The notes under the pieces were generated by a model. The model was not told where the DNA came from. It did no database searches and saw only the letters and a program-made list of their open reading frames with translations. The position numbers were made by a program, and so were the translations under genes. 22,340 nucleotides of DNA from a virus: the IMG/VR virus record IMGVR_UViG_3300037961_000342, positions 1 to 22,340 of that record. One strand, written 5' to 3'. Of this stretch, positions 17,209 to 22,133 are shown piece by piece. The stretch's first letter is position 1. Each line of letters starts with the position of its first letter.

Positions 17209-17666
17209 GTCCAGTACTGGCTGAAGGAGACACAAATAATAATAGTAACCCTGTGGCAGCAGCCACCGGAAACGTTACGAATCAAGCTGTCCAATTCCAG
17301 AATAATGGAGCACCAAGTAGACAATCCTTTGGTCCCAACATTTCTTGTAACGGCAGCACGATGACATTTAGCCCATTTTATATGGGCAACGATACGGAAC
17401 CACAGACAGAAGATGGTTACGTAATTTCAGAGAACTGGGGGTTTCAAGTAAACTTCTCAGTTCCTTTAAACAGAAAACTGACAAAGCAATGCGAAGAAAT
17501 GGCAGCTAGTCAGATACAAAAAAATAAGCTCGATTTTGAATTAGTTCGTGCACTCAAATGTGCCGAGCTACAGCAGAAAGGCTTTACCCTGCTACCCGGA
17601 TCACGTGTATATCACCTCTGCTCTGATGTAGTACCTATCCAATCACTTATACCAAAGAAAAAATAA
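17097..17666 (+). CDS. Exported four-cysteine protein
   Basis: 189 residues from GTG 17097, the only ordinary start codon in this frame (stop upstream at 17082-17084). The N-terminus has many Arg/Lys, then a hydrophobic core and an Ala site ('FAVCLLSISPVLA' before Glu), giving a long-n-region signal peptide. The mature domain contains four Cys ('NISCNG', 'KQCEE', 'LKCAE', 'HLCSD'), consistent with periplasmic disulfides, and a strand motif 'ENWGFQVNFSVPL'. No enzymatic motif is recognised. It overlaps the preceding exported-protein gene by 112 nt, an unusually long dual-coded stretch, and the following gene as TAATG. Probably works with its neighbour in the envelope. Confidence 0.68.
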   Translation: MELRNNNKKRRLSRANRLHQKLHNKLYYYFAVCLLSISPVLAEGDTNNNSNPVAAATGNVTNQAVQFQNNGAPSRQSFGPNISCNGSTMTFSPFYMGNDTEPQTEDGYVISENWGFQVNFSVPLNRKLTKQCEEMAASQIQKNKLDFELVRALKCAELQQKGFTLLPGSRVYHLCSDVVPIQSLIPKKK

Positions 17667-17824
17667 TGTTAGCAATTCTAAAACCATTCGTGCTCAGTGC
17701 ACTTAAGTCACCAAAATTCAAGACTTTTGTTGTGGAATTATTGGAAAAATTAGTAGCCCAGAGTGATAACGAATTGGACGACAAAGCATTAGCAATAGTC
17801 AAAAAAGGATTAGACCTTGAGTAA
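17666..17824 (+). CDS. 52-residue conserved-looking small protein
   Basis: A short ORF that begins at ATG 17666 overlapping the upstream stop (TAATG) and ends with TAA directly before the next ATG. The protein starts 'LAILKPFVLSALKSPKFKTF', an amphipathic helix, followed by 'VVELLEKLVAQSDNELDD' and ends 'KGLDLE'. It is entirely helical in appearance, with no signal peptide or cysteines. The perfect tiling between two real genes and the regular amphipathic pattern support it being expressed. Function unknown; a membrane-surface helix is possible. Confidence 0.68.
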   Translation: MLAILKPFVLSALKSPKFKTFVVELLEKLVAQSDNELDDKALAIVKKGLDLE

Positions 17825-18610
17825 ATGGTTAGACCACTCCGACACCCAATAATATCTCCCGATCCATTTATTTGGATTCGGGACTATGCTTTAGAACCAG
17901 ACTTTTGTGAACATGTTATCGCAAAGTTTCAAGAAGACACTGAAAATACTTATGTAGGATTAACAGGTTTTCCACCACGAGTAAGTCCAATAAAAACATC
18001 TCGTGATTTAAGAACTGATATACATGAGCATTGGATTGAAGAAACAGGTGTCTTTAGAGAAAACCTTAGAGTAGCTTTACAAGAGTATGTAAATCATATA
18101 CAAAGCCACATAGTTTTACCAACATACGAACATAACGAGCAACTACCCTATGCACAATTTCCTATGTGTACAGGCGATATAATTGATTACGGCTTTCAGA
18201 TACAAGAAACAAAACCTTACGGTTGTTATGACTGGCACGAAGATAGCTTAATTAATTTTGTAGATCGACATGAGCGTACATTGACTTATCTATATTATTT
18301 GAATGATATTTTTGACGATGGTTGTACTGAATTTATGAATGGATTTAAAGTACCTCCACGTCAAGGAAGACTGATTATATTTCCATCTACATGGACTTAC
18401 ATGCACAGAGGAGGTATTCTTCATGGTCAGCAAAATAAGTATATAGCTACTGGCTGGATTTGTAGAGATTACAGCAATGAACCAGAAGGTAATTTGCCAA
18501 GTAATGCTGTACAAGAAGATATAGAGTTAAAAGAAGAAGATATTGATGAACTTACATATGAACCTCCAATCGAAGGAGAATTAACATTAGACGAAACTAT
18601 TTTGCAATGA
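17825..18610 (+). CDS. 2-oxoglutarate/Fe(II)-dependent oxygenase (oxygenase 2)
   Basis: 261 residues, a second and distinct oxygenase. The metal triad is visible: H138 and D140 in 'YDWHEDS' and H194 in 'TYMHRGGILH'. 'LTYLYYLNDIFDDGCTEF' followed by 'GRLIIFPS' forms the jelly-roll core. The 2-oxoglutarate-binding residue is probably in 'NKYIATGWI', where Lys205 stands in place of the more usual Arg. An acidic tail of about 40 residues follows the domain. The N-terminal 120 residues fit the helical part of prolyl-4-hydroxylase-like proteins. Substrate unknown. The start is contiguous with the upstream stop and its TGA overlaps the next ATG. It is much longer than, and not obviously a duplicate of, the oxygenase at 15718. 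Confidence 0.87.
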   Translation: MVRPLRHPIISPDPFIWIRDYALEPDFCEHVIAKFQEDTENTYVGLTGFPPRVSPIKTSRDLRTDIHEHWIEETGVFRENLRVALQEYVNHIQSHIVLPTYEHNEQLPYAQFPMCTGDIIDYGFQIQETKPYGCYDWHEDSLINFVDRHERTLTYLYYLNDIFDDGCTEFMNGFKVPPRQGRLIIFPSTWTYMHRGGILHGQQNKYIATGWICRDYSNEPEGNLPSNAVQEDIELKEEDIDELTYEPPIEGELTLDETILQ

Positions 18611-18741
18611 AATTATTAATTCCATTAATTATTGTGTTTGGAGCTTTAACTCATTCAGCTATAGCACATCCACAAGTTCACCTACATGACCATGACCACG
18701 AAGAAACAGATATTGAACAGGTGGTTATTCTCGACGAATAA
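18607..18741 (+). CDS. Tiny exported His-rich peptide
   Basis: 44 residues, overlapping oxygenase 2 as ATGA. A signal peptide ('KLLIPLIIVFGALTHSAIA') occupies the first 20 residues. The 24-residue mature peptide begins 'HPQVHLHDHDHEETD', with five His and several Asp/Glu in alternating positions, typical of Zn/Ni/Cu/Fe-binding stretches. The gene tiles correctly after the oxygenase, but its last 56 nt overlap the start of the sulfotransferase-like gene in another frame. A metal-capturing role is inferred only from composition. It could alternatively be the truncated remnant of a longer exported protein. Confidence 0.6.
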   Translation: MKLLIPLIIVFGALTHSAIAHPQVHLHDHDHEETDIEQVVILDE

Positions 18742-19318
18742 TTGCGGATCTACATTAATGGCAGCTTTACTCTGCCGAACAATAAAGACATATGTAGAAC
18801 CTCCAACATTAGATAATGTTGTAGCTGGAAGCTGTGTAGAACCTCGGTATTATTTACATAATCTAGCTACTACAGTCAGAGGTCCAAAAGTATTTTTATA
18901 TAGAAAGCTTCCATCTCAAATTGGTGCATGGATGCAAGAGATGGTTATATATGAACTTATGGAGCATGCAGAAAGATGGGTCAATTCTGTACAGCTGATG
19001 AAAGAAGCAAAAGATCTTATTTTTATAGACTCAAATGACTTCTTTTCAGACGTGCGTGGCACTATGGATTTAGTATGCGATCATTTTAAAATTCCTAAAA
19101 TAAAGAATTTAAACTGGGCAAACCATAATGTTAAATATCTAGGATTACAACGAGTACAGCATGCACCTATACAATTACCAGAACCTCCAGAAGGTATTGG
19201 TACATTTACTGCTAAAGATGGAATTATAGATCCAGACTTAGCAATGACTATACCTCAGATAGAAGAGGTTGTTACTCCTTTACGCGAGAAGTACCCACAT
19301 CTTCGGAAATACATGTAA
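18686..19318 (+). CDS. Sulfotransferase-like protein
   Basis: 210 residues. The N-terminal 'RWLFSTNNCGSTLMAALL' (residues 12-29) resembles the PAPS 5'-phosphate loop of sulfotransferases (strand, Ser-x-x-x-x-Gly-Ser-Thr, helix). 'KVFLYRKLPSQIGAWM' (68-83) fits the 3'-phosphate-binding Arg/Ser region, and 'LIFIDSNDFFSDVRGTMDLV' followed by 'CDHFKIP' (111-137) fits the usual 'E/D-D-F/L...FLG' segment before the C-terminus. It would transfer sulfate from PAPS to a sugar, protein or lipid. The middle helical region is shorter than in cellular enzymes. The ATGs at 18686 and 18692 both lie within the preceding gene; the first strand needs this N-terminus. A related P-loop fold cannot be excluded. 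Followed by a terminator. Confidence 0.58.
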   Translation: MTMTTKKQILNRWLFSTNNCGSTLMAALLCRTIKTYVEPPTLDNVVAGSCVEPRYYLHNLATTVRGPKVFLYRKLPSQIGAWMQEMVIYELMEHAERWVNSVQLMKEAKDLIFIDSNDFFSDVRGTMDLVCDHFKIPKIKNLNWANHNVKYLGLQRVQHAPIQLPEPPEGIGTFTAKDGIIDPDLAMTIPQIEEVVTPLREKYPHLRKYM

Positions 19319-19321
19319 ATC

Positions 19322-19388
19322 AAGGGGTACAAACATACCCAGACAAAATTACAAGCCCCTTACAGGCGATTCTGGAGGGGCATTTTTT
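19322..19388 (+). terminator. Terminator with possible antiterminator pairing
   Basis: The stem GCCCCT (19355-19360) with AGGGGC (19376-19381) is extended inside by CAG/CTG (19363-19365 with 19372-19374) and followed by A and six T (19383-19388). Upstream, AAGGGG (19322-19327) is complementary to CCCCTT (19356-19361), so it could compete with the terminator stem. The same upstream segment can instead form a local hairpin GGGTA/TACCC (19325-19340). This three-way arrangement resembles an attenuator. It separates the accessory cassette from the packaging genes. Confidence 0.8.
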
Positions 19389-19398
19389 ATGAAAATCA

Positions 19399-19644
19399 AT
19401 GAAAAAGGCAACTGAAGAGGAATTTAACGAATTACACCAGTTAGTCACAAAAGAATTTTTAGCGAGAGTTAAAAGCGGTGAAGCTACAACTCAAGACCTG
19501 AAAGCAGCCTGTGATTGGCTGAAGTCAAACGATATATCAGGTGTTGCCTACGATGGCAGCCCATTATCAAAGCTGGCGCAAGTATTGCCAGAAGTAGACC
19601 CAGAATTAGTAAAGGCAAAACTCTATGGCAAAATCGGGAGCTAA
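19399..19644 (+). CDS. Terminase small subunit (T7 gp18-like)
   Basis: 81 residues, close to T7 gp18 (89). The protein is helical, with 'EEFNELHQLVTKEFLARVKSGEAT', then 'DLKAACDWLKSNDISGVAYDG', a pattern I associate with small terminase subunits of marine T7-like phages (helix, Ser-Gly-Glu turn, 'LKAA..WLK.N.I'). It would recognise concatemeric DNA and recruit the large subunit. The position upstream of the large terminase fits, although three genes intervene. The ATG is ten bases after a terminator T-tract and has no Shine-Dalgarno; an ATG at 19389 opens only an 8-codon frame. It overlaps the next gene by 20 nt. Confidence 0.72.
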   Translation: MKKATEEEFNELHQLVTKEFLARVKSGEATTQDLKAACDWLKSNDISGVAYDGSPLSKLAQVLPEVDPELVKAKLYGKIGS

Positions 19645-19879
19645 ATATGCCAATGGCAACTATAAAGCTCAACAAAAAGCATATAACAAAACAAAGAAGG
19701 GGTTAGCTCTACGTGTCAATGCGAATGCTATTAACCGAGCCAAAGGTACTTATGGCAATGGTGATGGGAAAGACGTTGCCCATAAAGCTGGAAAACAAAA
19801 CAGCAAAAACCCAAAAGACGCAACTTTGCAGTCTCCATCTAAAAACAGAAAAAGCAGACTAAAAATACGTAAAGCATGA
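19625..19879 (+). CDS. Small basic protein, possibly nucleic-acid binding
   Basis: 84 residues, very rich in Lys, Arg, Asn and Gly, with almost no acidic or hydrophobic clusters. It contains 'AKSGAKYANGNYKAQQKAY', then 'INRAKGTYGNGDGKDVAHK', and ends 'KSRLKIRKA'. It overlaps both neighbours (20 nt with small terminase; ATGA with the HNH gene), so the three are probably co-translated. A disordered basic DNA-binding or packaging-accessory role is inferred from charge and context. No recognised domain. Alternative-frame ORFs here are shadows. Confidence 0.7.
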   Translation: MAKSGAKYANGNYKAQQKAYNKTKKGLALRVNANAINRAKGTYGNGDGKDVAHKAGKQNSKNPKDATLQSPSKNRKSRLKIRKA

Positions 19880-20208
19880 CCCCTCTACTACCTAGTCCAA
19901 AACATTACTTACACAATTTAATAACCATGACAAGTTCAGATTCAAAACGGCTCTGGAGAAGAGCTGTGAAACAGCACTTCAATTGTCAATGTGTTTATTG
20001 CGGAAAAACTTATGAAGAACATGAACTCACGCTCGACCACGTTAAACCTCTTAGCAGAGGTGGAGAAACTCTTACGAAAAATATCGTATGTGCCTGCAAG
20101 AGCTGCAATCAGGATAAAGGTAGTAGAAACTGGCTCCAATGGATGAGACATCGTTGGGGTCCTAGACCTAAAAGGGAAAAGATGATAAGCGACCACCTAG
20201 CTGCATAA
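19876..20208 (+). CDS. HNH endonuclease
   Basis: 110 residues with a complete HNH core: CxxC at C39/C42 ('CVYCGKTY'), 'LDHVKPLSRGG' with D54-H55, N69, then 'CKSCNQDKG' with C74/C77 and N78. Two CxxC pairs would hold a structural zinc, and H55 with N69/N78 forms the beta-beta-alpha-metal nuclease site. Free-standing HNH proteins beside terminase genes assist DNA packaging in several phage groups; homing is the alternative. It overlaps the previous gene as ATGA. A second possible start, M18 at 19927, keeps the whole nuclease core. An element and a terminator follow. Confidence 0.9.
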   Translation: MTPLLPSPKHYLHNLITMTSSDSKRLWRRAVKQHFNCQCVYCGKTYEEHELTLDHVKPLSRGGETLTKNIVCACKSCNQDKGSRNWLQWMRHRWGPRPKREKMISDHLAA

Positions 20209-20226
20209 TCTATACACCTTAGAATA
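20205..20226 (+). promoter_or_regulatory. Stop-codon-linked TATACA element (copy 2)
   Basis: The HNH gene stop TAA (20206-20208) is followed two bases later by TATACAC (20211-20217) and TT. Over 22 bases this copy matches the one at 21705-21726 at 17 positions without gaps. It lies upstream of a terminator, as does copy 1 after the capsid gene. Candidate promoter or RNA-processing signal; function not shown. Confidence 0.35.
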
Positions 20227-20232
20227 TTTACC

Positions 20233-20252
20233 GCCCCGTAAGGGGCTTTTTT
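20233..20252 (+). terminator. Rho-independent terminator after the HNH gene
   Basis: GCCCC (20233-20237), a GTAA tetraloop of the GNRA type and GGGGC (20242-20246) are followed by six T (20247-20252). Only one base separates the T-tract from the ATG at 20254, so the next gene has no Shine-Dalgarno and read-through transcripts would carry the hairpin at the start codon. Confidence 0.88.
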
Positions 20253-20253
20253 A

Positions 20254-21708
20254 ATGGGAAGAAAAAAGTTACCTAAACCCGAGAATACGAAATATACTTT
20301 TGAAGAATACAGACGACTAGCACTAGACCTATACCATAACCAAGGGAAGACCCCGGGACAGATCAGAGCCCAATTAGGTACTCCGTTTTGGGATGGTCAA
20401 GAATGGTTTATAGAATTTAGCAAGAATGATCCTTCAGTATTTAATAGAACTCGGGCAGAGAAGAAAGTAGGAGCGTTAAATAAAAGAGCAAAGAGATCCA
20501 CATTCGTTGATAAAGACGTACAGCAATGGGCTGATCGTCTGACTAAAGAAGGAAAGTGGCCGGAAGGTAAATCACTTGATGGGTTTATATCAGCTGAAAA
20601 GCGATTACAAACCTTATTAACTAAAGAAATAGAACGTTTAAGAGGTTTAGGTCTTGATGTGTCTGATGGACATATTATTGCCTTAGCTAACGAGAACGTT
20701 AGAGGAACACCTCTTGATAAGGCTGGGAAAGGCGGAAGTCATAGTCCTAGGTCAAGAGTTGCTGAAATGCAATCATCAAATAAAGCTAGAGGTTCTCAGT
20801 ACGATATAGACAAATTTACTGCTAGAGAAGCTGGTATTCCTACCACTTCGTCAGAAGCATTTGCCCAGTACTTAACCGGGGACCAAGGAACCGGCGTACA
20901 CCTTACCTCTAAAGACAAACAAGCAATACATTTACAAGGGGCAGACCCTAACCAAGTAATTGCCGAGAGATATGAATATGTTGAACGGAAGAAGATGGAA
21001 GCGTGGAATAAAAGACTTTCTGGTGTGGTGGCTTATTCTCAAGCTGATTCAAACTACGAAGCCGTAAAGACACCGAATCGAAGAGTAAGTAACGGTAACG
21101 GAAACGGAAACGGTAACGGAGTTAACGGTAACGGAAACGGTAACGGAGTTAACGGTAAGAATGGTAACGGAAAAGCTAACGGTACCGACCTTAATTATGA
21201 AGAGTTCTTAGCATCTAAGAAGAACGGTAATAATCTTCTAACTGGAATACAAGGCAAATTTGGTAATCTTAGAAGAGTAGACCAAGTTACAAACATTGGT
21301 CTTAATGCAGCTTCCGGAAACGTTGCTGGAGCAGCTTTAGGTACTGGACTATTAGCTGGAAGCGAACTACTTAAGAATGAGAAGTTCCAGAGAAGAATGG
21401 CGACACAGATCAGTGAATTAGTAGCTAAACGTGGAACTAAGTCTGCATTAAAGCTTATTCCCGGGTTAGACGTACTTATATCAGGAAAAGAAACTTGGGA
21501 CTACCTTCAAAGAGGAAAATTAGACCAAGCAGGAATTGCACTGTTAAGTGGAGCTATTGGTTGGATTCCTGTCATAGGAGATGGTATATCAGCTTCTTTA
21601 GACCTAACAAATACAGGATTAGATATAGCTCGTATGAATTACACAGGCAATGATCCTAAGAAGAAGAAGAACAAGCTTGATACGCCCACCAGACGCTTCA
21701 AAGTATAA
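20254..21708 (+). CDS. Large unknown protein with Asn-Gly linker and hydrophobic Gly-rich C-terminus
   Basis: 484 residues, no family recognised. The N-terminal ~75 residues look like a helical DNA-binding region ('YTFEEYRRLALDLYHNQGKT', 'PGQIRAQLG'). Residues about 125-190 contain 'LGLDVSDGHIIALANENVRG' and 'SHSPRSRVAEMQSSNKARGS', vaguely HNH-like in His/Asn spacing. A low-complexity Asn-Gly linker (about residues 280-310) separates these from a C-terminal domain with hydrophobic Gly/Ala segments ('AASGNVAGAALGTGLLAGSE') and 'LIPGLDVLISGKE', 'ALLSGAIGWIPVIGDGISAS', resembling pre-toxin/membrane-active Gly-rich domains of polymorphic toxins. It sits alone between two regulatory gaps, directly before the large terminase. 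It may be a virion-carried or packaging-linked effector; this is inference. Confidence 0.72.
   Translation: MGRKKLPKPENTKYTFEEYRRLALDLYHNQGKTPGQIRAQLGTPFWDGQEWFIEFSKNDPSVFNRTRAEKKVGALNKRAKRSTFVDKDVQQWADRLTKEGKWPEGKSLDGFISAEKRLQTLLTKEIERLRGLGLDVSDGHIIALANENVRGTPLDKAGKGGSHSPRSRVAEMQSSNKARGSQYDIDKFTAREAGIPTTSSEAFAQYLTGDQGTGVHLTSKDKQAIHLQGADPNQVIAERYEYVERKKMEAWNKRLSGVVAYSQADSNYEAVKTPNRRVSNGNGNGNGNGVNGNGNGNGVNGKNGNGKANGTDLNYEEFLASKKNGNNLLTGIQGKFGNLRRVDQVTNIGLNAASGNVAGAALGTGLLAGSELLKNEKFQRRMATQISELVAKRGTKSALKLIPGLDVLISGKETWDYLQRGKLDQAGIALLSGAIGWIPVIGDGISASLDLTNTGLDIARMNYTGNDPKKKKNKLDTPTRRFKV
21091..21183 (+). repeat. AACGGW hexamer array encoding an Asn-Gly linker
   Basis: Twelve AACGGT/AACGGA units, mostly in tandem, with two GTT interruptions. 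Bases 21097-21123 and 21124-21150 are 27-base copies differing at one position, evidence of recent duplication or slippage. It encodes Asn-Gly repeats with occasional Val or Lys. Linker length is likely variable between relatives. Confidence 0.85.
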
Positions 21709-21726
21709 CTTATACACATTCGTATA
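21705..21726 (+). promoter_or_regulatory. Stop-codon-linked TATACA element (copy 3)
   Basis: The stop TAA (21706-21708), two bases, TATACAC (21711-21717), one base, TT and then CGTATA run directly into the ATG at 21726. It matches copy 2 at 17 of 22 positions with the stop codon in register. Here no terminator intervenes before the start codon. Confidence 0.35.
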
Positions 21727-22133
21727 TGTATGACAATTTAAACGCCTTACAGGGCGATTTCAAGCTGTTTCTGCAAGCATTATGGAATCAGCTTGATCTA
21801 CCTTCACCCACACGTGCACAATATGCGATTGCAGACTATTTACAAAACGGTCCGAAACGATTACAGATCCAAGCGTTTCGTGGGGTTGGTAAGTCTTGGA
21901 TTACTGGTGCTTTCGTCCTTTGGACTCTATTTAAAGACCCAGAAAAGAAAATAATGATAATTTCGGCTTCTAAAGAAAGAGCCGACAACATGAGTATCTT
22001 CTTACAAAAATTATGTATCTCGGGACTCCTCAGACTACTTTTACTGTTTATCGTAAGTTGGCAGAGCGGGCTTATCGACCATTTGTCTGGCCGAGTAGAT
22101 ACCCAAAAGACGTTACACCATACGAAGGACTAA
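21726..22133 (+). CDS. Terminase large subunit, N-terminal fragment (T7 gp19-like)
   Basis: Genuine terminase sequence runs to about 22012 (residue ~96). It includes 'LPSPTRAQYAIADYLQNGPK', the Walker A loop 'AFRGVGKSW' (about residues 54-62) and 'IMIISASKERADNMSIFLQK', which closely parallels T7 gp19. After 'FLQKL' the frame leaves the family: the remaining ~40 codons to the TGA at 22131-22133 (Leu-rich, then His/Thr) are out of frame and unlike terminase. The proper continuation appears at 22013 in another frame, with roughly 90 residues missing compared with T7 gp19, including the Walker B region. As written, the product could not be an active packaging ATPase. Either a real deletion or an assembly error. 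Confidence 0.88.
   Translation: MYDNLNALQGDFKLFLQALWNQLDLPSPTRAQYAIADYLQNGPKRLQIQAFRGVGKSWITGAFVLWTLFKDPEKKIMIISASKERADNMSIFLQKLCISGLLRLLLLFIVSWQSGLIDHLSGRVDTQKTLHHTKD

Noticed and set aside
16852-17666. Overlapping exported-protein genes as an i-spanin/o-spanin pair
   Set aside because: Overlapping small exported genes near a holin-like gene suggest spanins, but neither has a lipobox cysteine and the first has a cleavable signal peptide rather than an anchor plus coiled coil.
19389-19415. Eight-codon ORF directly after the T-tract, before small terminase
   Set aside because: It could be a leader peptide for the attenuator-like structure, but it lies after the terminator, not before it, has no ribosome site, and is short enough to occur by chance.
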